64,000 bases of DNA from DATKRB01 sp963794215 (lineage in GTDB: Bacteria > Actinomycetota > Acidimicrobiia > Acidimicrobiales > RAAP-2): NCBI GenBank assembly GCA_963794215.1, contig CAWCCQ010000001.1:434001-498000 (forward strand), read 5' to 3'. The position numbers and the translations under genes were made by a program. Below the pieces are notes generated by a model. The model was given only the letters and a program-made list of their open reading frames with translations. It had not been told where the DNA came from and made no database searches. Shown here one piece after another: positions 9,216-17,297 of the stretch (positions within the stretch are counted from its first letter, which is position 1; each line of letters begins with the position of its first letter).

Positions 9216-9348
9216 CTGCTTTCCCTTTCTGTCCCCACCAGCGATCCGTCCGGGGCGACGCGGTTCGCGGAAACCGTTTGCACGTCAACCCCTGCGTGGC
9301 TCGCAGGGGAGACTACGCCGATTCGGCGACGGTGTCGCCGGCCGTGAC

Positions 9349-10812
9349 CTAGCTCTCCAGACCCGCCGATGGGAACTCCTGGGGCAGCGGAGCGTCGACT
9401 GCCAGTGGGGGGACACGCATGGTCCCAGCAGCATCCTGGTCATGGATGCGCAGCGCCATGAGCGATCCGGCGAACGTCATCGCTGCCGCTGCGAGGAACA
9501 CGTCGTGGAAGTCGCTCGGCGTCGGAATCGCACCCGCCGAATTCGCGGTGAGGATCGTGACCAGCACCGCGACCCCGACTGCCGCCGACATCTGGGTGAC
9601 CGAGGCGGAGATCGCAGTGGCCCGTCCCGTATCGTCAGGCGAGATGGTGGCAAACGCGGCCGCTTGCTGTGAAATGATCACAAACGCGAGACCGGCACCG
9701 ATGCCGAACATAGCGAGCCGGATGAGCCACAGACTCGTCGACCCACCGAGAAACGACATCGATGCCATCACTGCGCTCATGGCGAGGAGGCCTCCTGCCA
9801 TGAGACGGCGAGGTCCTACGGTCGGATAAAGGCGACCAGCCACCTGGGTGAAGACCAGCACGCCCAATGCCTCGGGGAACGTCGTCAGGCCCGACGTAAA
9901 GGGCGATCGCCCGCTCGCTTCTTGGAGAAAGAGCGGCAAAACGAACAGGGTCCCCAAAAACCCACCGAACGCCACCAATCCAACCGCGGTGCAGTCACGA
10001 AAGAGGCGGTTCTGTAGCAAGCGGAGGTCGAGCAATGGCTCACGCACGCGCAGTTCGACCACCACGAAGGTGGCGAGAAGCGCCGCTCCGGCAAGTGCAC
10101 AGGTCACGATGATCGTCGAACCCCACCCTTTCGATGGACCCTGGCTCACGGCGTAGAGCACGAGCGGCAACCCGCTGCCAGCGAGGAGGAAACCGGCGAC
10201 GTCGAACCGACCAGGGGCGGCATGAGGTTGGTTGCGTAAGAACAGCAAGCCAAAGATCAGGGCGGCCGTGCCGATCGGCAGATTGATGAGGAACACCCAA
10301 CGCCACGAGGCATGCTGGACCAGCGCGCCACCGATGATCGGGCCGAGCGCGGGCGCCACCGCAGTAGGAATAATGAGGATTTGCGAGGCGCGCGCCCGCT
10401 GTGCGGGCGGGAAGGCGCGAAACACCATGGCCATCCCCACGGGCTGAAGCATGCCGCCGCCGACCCCTTGGATCACCCGTGCTCCTACCAGAGCGCCCAA
10501 AGACGGCGCGATGGCGCAGAGGGCTGACGCCCCGGTGAAGATGGCGATGGCGGAGAGAAGCACACGCTTCGCACCAAATCGATCGGCGATCCACCCTGAG
10601 GCCGGCATCCATACGGCCAAGCTCAGGAGGTACCCGGTGGCAATCCACTGAACCGAGGCGTTGCTGGCGTGGAACTCTCTGCTGATGGTCGGGACCGCCA
10701 CATTGACCACCGTGGTGTCCATAATGCTCATAAAGAGCGCACTCACGAACACCGCACCAACGACGAACTGCTCACTGAGGCGCGCACGGGCGCGACCGAC
10801 CGGAGTAGGCAA
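9349..10812 (-). CDS. MFS transporter, DHA2 drug:H+ antiporter family (EmrB/QacA-like)
   Basis: A 487-residue exporter. Signature segments are SIMDTTVVNVAVPTISREF in helix 1 (the D1 motif), the GWIADRFGAKRVLL loop (motif A), GARVIQGVGGGMLQPVGMAM in helix 4 and PALGPIIGGALV (antiporter motif C). About 14 hydrophobic helices are present. The frame is open upstream to 11091, but the first 95 residues of that reading are arginine-rich and unlike the family. TTG 10812 sits 8 bases after a strong GGAAGGAGG and gives the normal N-terminus, so I use it. It may be co-transcribed with the acyl-CoA dehydrogenase downstream. Confidence 0.88.
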   Translation of the reverse strand: MPTPVGRARARLSEQFVVGAVFVSALFMSIMDTTVVNVAVPTISREFHASNASVQWIATGYLLSLAVWMPASGWIADRFGAKRVLLSAIAIFTGASALCAIAPSLGALVGARVIQGVGGGMLQPVGMAMVFRAFPPAQRARASQILIIPTAVAPALGPIIGGALVQHASWRWVFLINLPIGTAALIFGLLFLRNQPHAAPGRFDVAGFLLAGSGLPLVLYAVSQGPSKGWGSTIIVTCALAGAALLATFVVVELRVREPLLDLRLLQNRLFRDCTAVGLVAFGGFLGTLFVLPLFLQEASGRSPFTSGLTTFPEALGVLVFTQVAGRLYPTVGPRRLMAGGLLAMSAVMASMSFLGGSTSLWLIRLAMFGIGAGLAFVIISQQAAAFATISPDDTGRATAISASVTQMSAAVGVAVLVTILTANSAGAIPTPSDFHDVFLAAAAMTFAGSLMALRIHDQDAAGTMRVPPLAVDAPLPQEFPSAGLES

Positions 10813-11199
10813 CGCTTTCGACCTCCTTCCTAGACCTACAGGCGGCCCCCGTGACCCTCCCGGACAAGTGTGGCACGGCTGAGGATCGCCCCGGATCGGA
10901 ATTCCGCTTTTCGGCGCCAGGTCCCCAAGCCTCCAATCCCGCGCTGAGCAGGGCTGACGGCGGGCTCGAGCGAATCTGACGCCACGTAATCGTGTTGGCT
11001 GATTTGGCGTCACCGACGGCGTGATGATCCAAGGCCTCGTGCGGCGGCGGTCAGCCCATCGGAACTCGTCTGCGGCTTCGCCAAGCCGCAAGGCTGGAGC
11101 TCAGGTGAGGAATGGTCGAGAGCGGATACGTCCGAGCACGTCAAGAAACGCCTCGGTCCACGGCCACCGGTCGCTGAAGGCTCATCGACCCTGTGGAAC
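10813..11199. other. Intergenic stretch
   Basis: It holds the AGGAAGGAGG ribosome site of the MFS gene at its lower end. I see no further gene or recognisable domain on either strand. Confidence 0.5.
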
Positions 11200-11325
11200 C
11201 TAGAAGTGGGCTTCGCCGAAACTGAAGATCCCGCCGTCACCGCCGACCAGCCAGTAACCGTGCGGCGGCGCGGCAACAGTTACTGAGGTGCTGGCGCAAG
11301 ATGGATCAAAGGAGTCATCACCCGA
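11200..11325 (-). pseudogene. Remnant of a second GYW-DGG repeat protein
   Basis: The minus strand reads SGDDSFDPSCASTSV, then HGYWLVGGDGGIFSFGEAHF and a TAG stop. The second part is one unit of the same repeat that fills the gene at 12161-13498 (GYWLVGADGGIFAFGDAGFY). It stops after a single unit, where the intact protein continues FYGS. The same frame is open upstream to 11694, separated only by one TAG at 11326, so this may be the tail of a decayed larger gene, but the upstream 122 residues match nothing I recognise. Confidence 0.6.
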
Positions 11326-12160
11326 CTAGGTGCCGAGCCTGTCACGTAGCTGCCGAGTGAGGAGTTGCGAGATGGGCAGCGGACCGAGCCAAGCTCGTTG
11401 CTTGCCTATTCGAACCCAAGCATCGACCGGTAGATCCTGGACCACGCTGGCTGAAGGAGCTCGGCACCCCTTGGTGAGGCCGGTCCACATATCGCGCCGC
11501 AGGCATCGGCAGTACCTGACACGGTCCTCCGAGCTGGCGTGCACGAGGAGCGCAAGAACGTCAGTTGCCACCCGAAGCCCTAGCCACACCAAGAGGCTCC
11601 CGAGGGAGCTCACGCAGCTTCGCAGACACGCCATGAGGCGGGCGTCGACCCGCTGGGTACCTCGGCGGGCAGCTTCGGAGATGGGCCGCGGCACTTGAAC
11701 TGCCGTAGAGGTTTCGGGTGCTCAGGGTCGATTTGGCGAGCGCTGTGCACTTGGTGATCTCGAAGGGGAACCAATGCAGCCGCGAGACGTGGGAGAGAGA
11801 AGACCTCGATCCTCTTCATGTTCGAGGGTGCCGGTTGGCGATCTGACGCCAGAAGGCCTTGCGCATGTCGTGGCCGGGCCAAACTCCTCCCGGCCGTCCA
11901 CTGCGGCTTCGTCGATCAAGGTTCCAAGCACCGGGTCAGCTTTGACCAACCCAATGTCGTTGCCCGGGTGCTGCATCATGGACAGGGTCATCGACTCGAT
12001 CTGGCGGACGCGCCGGGGGGGTCACTCCGAACTCCTTGCTTACCGCTCCCAGGGAGACGCACAACCCGATCGGCAGGGTCGCCAAGTACGCCCCCAGGGA
12101 ATGCTCCGACCCTTGTGGCTTGCAGGCCCCCCATGCAGCTTGCATCGAAGTGTTTCGGCC
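11326..12160. other. Gene-poor stretch, possibly decayed
   Basis: An open minus frame at 11326-11694 is in frame with the repeat remnant but has no recognisable domain. Between 11722 and 12145 minus-strand frames carry protein-like patches (LGAYLATLPIGLCVSLGAVS; MQHPGNDIGLVKADPVLGTL) in different frames. This suggests a frameshifted gene I cannot identify. Confidence 0.3.
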
Positions 12161-13498
12161 TCACGGCACTATTCCCACCACTCCCGTGGCCCCCTGTCCG
12201 CCCAAGCTGCCGTAGAAGGGGGCGTCCCCGAAGGCGAAGAGGCCGCCGTCGTTCGCCACCAAGAGGTAGCCCCCATCGTCATCGGTAGAGAGCATCCCGG
12301 TGATCGGCTGGTCCAGGTGGATGTTGCCCGTCGAGCCGTAGAAACCGGCGTCGCCGTACGCGAAGACCCCGCCGTCGGCGGCCACGAACCAATAGCCATT
12401 GCCGTCGGTGGTCGGCGTCATGGCCACGATGGGCTGGTTCAGGTGGCTGTTGCCCGTCGAGCCATAGAAACCGGCGTCCCCGAAGGCGAAGATACCGCCG
12501 TCCGCGCCCACCAGCCAGTAGCCGCCGTCATCGGGGGTGGCGGCCATGCCCACGATGGGTTGGTTGAGATGCTGGCCGCCCATGGAGCCGAAGAACCCGG
12601 CGTCGCCGTAGGCGAAGACCCCGCCGTCGGCGGCCACGAACCAGTAGCCCCCGCCGTCGCCGGTGGCCGCCATGCCCACGATCGGCTTGTTCAGGTGGAT
12701 GTTGCCCGTCGAGCCGTAGAAACCGGCGTCGCCGTACGCGAAGACCCCGCCGTCGCCCGCGGTCATCCAGTAGCCCCCGCCGTCGGGGGTAGTGGCCATG
12801 GACACGATGGGCTGGTTGAGTTTGAGGAACTCGGGGCCGCCCAAGTAGGTGAGATACGAGTCGTTGCCATACCCGTAGGTGTTGCCCTGGTTGTCATAGA
12901 GGTAGTAGCCGTCGTTGGCCGTCGTGTTGACCACGTTGAAGGCGATGGTCCCGTAGATGGTGACGTTGTCGTCGCTGCAGAAGACTTGGCCAGCGAAGGT
13001 GTCGAGGGGCTGGGGGTTGGTCGAGGTCCAGCCGAACTGGTCCAGCTCGAGGGAGCCGTCATAGCCCCCAGTGCTGACCATGTAACCACAATGCACGCTC
13101 CCAACCCCCACGGTGATGTCGACGTCAGGGGAAGAGTAGGTCTCACCCCCTTGGAGGGGAGAGGGGGCCACAAGAGCCAAGCTGTCGCTGTTCCCGATCT
13201 TAAGACACAGGAACGTCGCGCTGTTGAGACATCCGGTGTTGAGCACCACCGAGGAGTCGGAGTAGGAGGTGGTGTGCCCACTCGCGTCGGTGACCCAGAA
13301 GTTGGCCACGGTGAGCGGCGAGTCGGTGGCCAAGGAGGTGGCGCGGCTGCCCACCCCGCTCGCGCTGTGGCGCGCCACGGCGTGAATCGCCGCCCTGGCC
13401 GGCAACGCCGGCAGCACCAACCCGCCCAGGCAGAGGACCATCGACCCCGCCAGTACCCACCACCGGGTGCTCATTCGCCCTACGTTCGCTGAGGTCAT
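12161..13498 (-). CDS. Secreted protein with five 42-residue GYW-DGG repeats
   Basis: A 445-residue exported protein of unknown function. Residues 1-38 form a signal peptide: basic start, hydrophobic WVLAGSMVLCLGGLVLPAL, then PARA. Residues about 50-215 are a unique beta-rich domain with several cysteines. The C-terminal half is five near-identical 42-residue units of the form LNQPIVGMA.T.DGGGYW.VA.DGGVFAYGDAGFYGSTGN.H. Such repeats are common in secreted proteins of Acidimicrobiia and related actinobacteria and probably fold as a propeller-like surface or adhesion domain. ATG 13498 has AGGAGCCGAG upstream; a longer reading from 13639 lacks a ribosome site. Divergent from the signalling operon at 13741. 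Confidence 0.85.
   Translation of the reverse strand: MTSANVGRMSTRWWVLAGSMVLCLGGLVLPALPARAAIHAVARHSASGVGSRATSLATDSPLTVANFWVTDASGHTTSYSDSSVVLNTGCLNSATFLCLKIGNSDSLALVAPSPLQGGETYSSPDVDITVGVGSVHCGYMVSTGGYDGSLELDQFGWTSTNPQPLDTFAGQVFCSDDNVTIYGTIAFNVVNTTANDGYYLYDNQGNTYGYGNDSYLTYLGGPEFLKLNQPIVSMATTPDGGGYWMTAGDGGVFAYGDAGFYGSTGNIHLNKPIVGMAATGDGGGYWFVAADGGVFAYGDAGFFGSMGGQHLNQPIVGMAATPDDGGYWLVGADGGIFAFGDAGFYGSTGNSHLNQPIVAMTPTTDGNGYWFVAADGGVFAYGDAGFYGSTGNIHLDQPITGMLSTDDDGGYLLVANDGGLFAFGDAPFYGSLGGQGATGVVGIVP
12191..12820 (-). repeat. Five tandem 126-base coding repeats
   Basis: Five head-to-tail units of 126 bases (42 codons) encode the repeats of the secreted protein. Units 1, 2 and 4-5 share long identical stretches, for example the stretch encoding GGVFAYGDAGFYGSTGNIHL, which indicates recent duplication or gene conversion. 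Confidence 0.85.
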
Positions 13499-13740
13499 CT
13501 CGGCTCCTGTCCTCGTCGTGCGAGATTCTGCTCGACCGATGATGACGACTTCGGGTAACGGGCCGGTAAAGGAACTCCCATGTGACCAGGACGACCTCGC
13601 CATGTCGGCAATTACCGAGCCCTTACCGGCATCGCACACGATCGTCGAGTGATGGGAGATAATCGGCGGCCACTCACTCAGGTTGAGGGCTTCTCAGCGG
13701 TCGAAGATTCCGAGATCCCGAGGAAAGCGCAGGACGGGCC

Positions 13741-15049
13741 ATGATGACGGCCGAGCACGTGGCAGCAGTCCACGAGCCGGTAGTCGGTCGCGGCCCCGGG
13801 CCCCGGGTCACGCCGGCCCGACTGCGGGCGGTCTCGCTCGGTCTGGCGGTGCTCGTCGTGGCGACCGGCGTGCTGACGGTCCTTGGCGCGGCGGAACGAC
13901 ACGCGGCGACCGCCGCCGGCTGGGAGACGTCCGAGCCCCTCGTGGTCGAGGCCCAAGCCATCGACTCCTACCTGTCCGACGCCGACACGACGGCCGCTGG
14001 AATCCTTCCTGCAGAGCCAGATCGAACCGGCCACCCTCCGAGCCCGGTACACGACCGACCTGGCCCGGGCCTCGGCCAACCTGGCCCAGGCGGCGCAGGA
14101 AGCCGGGGCCGACCCCGCCGTCACCTCCTCCATCCGCACCCTGTCAGTCAACGTCCCGGTCTACGCCGGATTGGTTCAGACGGCAACGTTCAACGAGCGT
14201 CAGGCCTTCTATCCCCTCGCCGCTGCGTACATCGGCGAGGCCAACAACCTGATGCAGCAGTCGATCCTGCCGGCGGCCACGCAGGTCTACACGGTCGAGA
14301 ACCAGCGGCTGGCCAGCGACCTGGGCACGGCCCGCGGCGCCTGGCTGGTGGCAGTGGCCGCGGTCTTGCTCCTCACACTGTTGGTGCTGCTGATCGTCGT
14401 GCAGGTAGCGATGAGCCGGCACTTCCGCCGGACCTTCAACCTGTACTTGGTGGGGACGACGGTGGCGACCCTCGTCCTCGGCATCTGGTTCACTGTCGCC
14501 ATCGCCACCCAGAGCTCGGGGGTGGACGCCGCGACCTCCGGCGGGTCGGGACCGCTCGTTGTCTTTACCCAGGCCCGGATCGATGCCCTGCGGATGACGG
14601 CCGACGATGAGTTGACCCTCCTGACCCGAGACTCCGAACCTGGCCTCCAGCCCGACTACCGGGCCACGGTCGGCCGTCTGGACCGCCTTCTGGGGTCGGC
14701 CCGCTCTGGCGCCGGGGTGGTGGAACACAACGAGATCGGCCAGGCCCAGGCGGCGCTGGCCACCTACGGGCGGGTGCACGCACAGATCCGCGAGCTCGAC
14801 ACCACGGGGACGGCGACGGGAGCGCAAGACGCCGACGGGCTGGCGGCCAGTCGGTTGCCAGCCGCCTCGTCGACTCTGGACGGTGACCTGGCCCACTCGA
14901 TCGCCACCTCCCAGCAGGCTTTCGACCAGTCGATGTCCGGAGCGACCTCTGACGCAGCGAGTCTCATCTGGGCCAGCGCCATCCTGTCAGTGCTGGGCGC
15001 CGTCCTCGTCCTGGTGGGCTTCAGGGCCCGGATCGCCGAGTACCGATGA
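13741..15049 (+). pseudogene. glnX: GlnX-like membrane sensor protein, one frameshift
   Basis: Four-helix membrane protein at the head of the kinase operon, corresponding in position and topology to mycobacterial GlnX, which relays the state of GlnH to PknG. The first frame gives an N-terminal helix (LRAVSLGLAVLVVATGVLTV) and an extracytoplasmic helical region to DADTTAA. The reading continues one frame later with ESFLQSQIEPATLRARYTTD, two central helices (WLVAVAAVLLLTLLVLLIVV; LVGTTVATLVLGIWFTVAIA), a second outer domain and a last helix (LIWASAILSVLGAVLVLVGF). Removing one G at about 14000 restores a 435-residue protein. The stop overlaps the glnH start as ATGA. Either a recent mutation or a base error, since the rest of the operon is intact. 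Confidence 0.75.
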
Positions 15050-16095
15050 ACGCCGGGCCCTCGCCCTGTTTCTCGGTCCCGGGGCACCGGTCCCGGCGGC
15101 TAATGGCCGGAGCGTTGACCGCTTCGGCCCTGCTGCTGGCGTCCTGTAGCTCGAGCGGCCCACAGGTCGCCCCAGCTCGGGGCGCCTCGGTCGTGGTTCC
15201 CGCCGGCGCCACTGTGGTTCACCCCACGGCCACCCCGGCGGACGCGACCAACTGCACGGCCAGCTACACGCCTCCGGCCACCATGCCCGCTCCGGGCGAC
15301 ATGCCGCCCGATACGTGGATGGCCCGCATCAAGGCCCGGGGCCACCTGATCGCCGGGGTGGACCAGAACACGTACCTGTGGGCCTACCGCAACCCCGGCA
15401 CGGCCCAGCTGGCCGGCTTCGACATCGACATGATCGAGCAGGTGAACCTGGCCATCTTCGGACCGCAGCCGCCGGCCGTCGTCTTCAAGGTGGTCCCGAA
15501 CGCCGACCGCTCCGAGGCGGTGGCCACCGGCCAGGTGGACCTGGTGGCCGAGACGATGACCATCAACTGCGCCCGCCAGACCAAGAGCGCCGCCGACCCC
15601 TACCCGGTCGACTTCTCGACCGTCTACTACAGCGCAGCCGAGGAGCTGCTGGTGCCCACGGACTCCCCCATCGCCGGACCGAGCAACCTCGGCCATAGCC
15701 GGGTCTGCGCGGTGGGCGGCGCCGATTCGCTCGACAACCTGGTGAACGAGCCTGGGGACCAGCACATCGTCGCCTGGAACGCCCCCAACTGGGCCGACTG
15801 CCTGCTCATGCTCCAACAGGGTCAGGTGGACGCGATCGCCACCGACAACGCCATCCTGCTCGGCCTCCAGCTCCAGGACCCGAAGAACACCAAGATCGTG
15901 GGGCCGGCGTTCAGCCCCGAGCCCTACGGCATGGCCATCAGCCAGGCCCACCCCGAGTTCGTCCAGTTCGTGAACGGAGTGCTGGCCGAAGAGCGGGCGG
16001 ACGGCACGTGGGTCGCCATCTACGACAAGGACCTGTATCCGGCCACCGGGGTAGCGCAGACGCCCCCCGCCCCGACCTACAAGCCTGTGCCGTGA
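15046..16095 (+). CDS. glnH: GlnH-like extracytoplasmic amino-acid-binding lipoprotein
   Basis: A 349-residue family-3 solute-binding protein. The N-terminus has an export signal with lipobox LLLASC (Cys at about residue 34), so it should be lipid-anchored outside the membrane. The binding domain starts at about residue 85 with MARIKARGHLIAGVDQNTYL and includes the family pattern GFDIDMIEQVNLAIFG, VPNADRSEAVATGQVDLVAE and PYGMAISQAHPEFVQFVNGV. No permease or ATPase of an ABC transporter lies nearby; as in mycobacteria the binding protein sits between a GlnX-type membrane protein and PknG, implying a sensing role for amino acids such as glutamate or aspartate rather than uptake. Overlaps both neighbours by 1-4 bases. 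Confidence 0.88.
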   Translation: MNAGPSPCFSVPGHRSRRLMAGALTASALLLASCSSSGPQVAPARGASVVVPAGATVVHPTATPADATNCTASYTPPATMPAPGDMPPDTWMARIKARGHLIAGVDQNTYLWAYRNPGTAQLAGFDIDMIEQVNLAIFGPQPPAVVFKVVPNADRSEAVATGQVDLVAETMTINCARQTKSAADPYPVDFSTVYYSAAEELLVPTDSPIAGPSNLGHSRVCAVGGADSLDNLVNEPGDQHIVAWNAPNWADCLLMLQQGQVDAIATDNAILLGLQLQDPKNTKIVGPAFSPEPYGMAISQAHPEFVQFVNGVLAEERADGTWVAIYDKDLYPATGVAQTPPAPTYKPVP

Positions 16096-17297
16096 TGCCG
16101 CCGACCCTGCCCATCATCGACCGGCGCATCGCAGACCTGCGGGCCACCCACGAGCAGATCGCTCAGAACCTGCTGGAGTTGGACGCCGACGTGACCCGCC
16201 AGCTGCTCGACGCCTCGTCGTCGCTCACCGGCACCACCGCGGAGCGGTGGACCCTGGCCCAGCTGCGGCTGTCGTCGCTGTGGCAGGCCCAGCTGGCGCT
16301 AGGCGATCTGCTGGAGCAAGTAGCCAGCGAGCGGGGCACGCGGCCCTCGCCACCCAAGGCCACCCTGGGTCGGCTAGACGATCTGCTGACCGGTTCGTCG
16401 GTCGCGGTCGAGCGACCGGGGGGCCAAAGGTCGTTGACGGAGGGCGCGGTGCCCACCGATCGCCTCACCGTCGACACAGTGATCGCCCGGATGTCCGCCG
16501 ACTACGACTTGGTGGTGGCCGTGGTGGCCGAGATTGCCGCGGTGTGGACGCTCATCGTGCCCCGGCTGGCCGCGCTCGAGGCGAAGGTCGCCGAGTTGGA
16601 AGCGGCGGCCGATGTCTCGGCCACCGCTCGGCCACACGAGCTGGCCAGAGCCCGGTTCGCTCTCGCTGAGGCCGAAGAGGTGGCCCACCGGGACCCGCTC
16701 GCCCTGTCCGACGACACGCTGTCGGACATCTCGGCCATGGTCGACCGGGCGGCTGCCGCCATCCGCGACGACACGGTTACTCGTCAGGAGCTCGTGGGCG
16801 ACCTGGCCTCGGCCACCGCCGACCTCGAACAGTGCCGCCGGTGGCTGGACCAGGCCGGAGCGGTTCCGAGCGAGGCGGCGGCCAAGGTCCGCCCGCCCGA
16901 GGCCCGGCTCGTCGAGCTCAACCAGGCCCAGACCGAGCTGGCTCAGCTCGAAGGTGACCTGGCCGAGGTTCGTGGGTTAGCCCAGACGAGCCCGGGGTGG
17001 GCTTGGACCCGCCTGGCCGACCTGGCCGACCTGGCGGCCGACCTGGCCGACCGCGCCAGCCGGCTGGCGACCGCGGGCGGCGGCGACCTGGCCGCCCGCG
17101 ACGAGCTCCGAGGCCGCCTCGACGCCTACCGGGCCAAGGCTCACGCCGTCGGACGGGGCGAGGACCTCGACCTGGATCGCCTCTACGGGAAGGCCGTCGA
17201 CATCTTGTACTCAGCACCATGTGATCTCGACCTCGCCGGCGCTCTGGTCGTCGCGTACCAGGGGTCGATCAGCGCTCAGCCGAAGGAGGCCCGGTGA
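16095..17297 (+). CDS. Unrecognised helical/coiled-coil protein of the PknG operon
   Basis: A 400-residue soluble protein with no signal peptide or membrane helix, very rich in Ala, Leu, Glu, Asp and Arg. Long stretches have heptad-like spacing (AALEAKVAELEAAADVSATA; ELNQAQTELAQLEGDLAEVR; LADLADLAADLADRASRLAT), so it should be mostly alpha-helical. I know no named domain for it. ATG 16095 overlaps the glnH stop, and its own stop overlaps the pknG start (TGATG), so it is translationally coupled to both. Likely role, by inference only: a scaffold between the membrane sensor and the kinase. Confidence 0.8.
   Translation: MPPTLPIIDRRIADLRATHEQIAQNLLELDADVTRQLLDASSSLTGTTAERWTLAQLRLSSLWQAQLALGDLLEQVASERGTRPSPPKATLGRLDDLLTGSSVAVERPGGQRSLTEGAVPTDRLTVDTVIARMSADYDLVVAVVAEIAAVWTLIVPRLAALEAKVAELEAAADVSATARPHELARARFALAEAEEVAHRDPLALSDDTLSDISAMVDRAAAAIRDDTVTRQELVGDLASATADLEQCRRWLDQAGAVPSEAAAKVRPPEARLVELNQAQTELAQLEGDLAEVRGLAQTSPGWAWTRLADLADLAADLADRASRLATAGGGDLAARDELRGRLDAYRAKAHAVGRGEDLDLDRLYGKAVDILYSAPCDLDLAGALVVAYQGSISAQPKEAR

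Noticed and set aside
10813..11091. N-terminal 95-residue extension of the MFS transporter
   Set aside because: The extension is Arg-rich and unlike the family; TTG 10812 has an excellent ribosome site and gives the usual first helix.
11774..13492. Plus-strand open frame of 572 codons with regular repeats
   Set aside because: The apparent repeats (VARRAVETGVAVREDPAV and similar) are the antisense reading of the 126-base coding repeats of the secreted protein.
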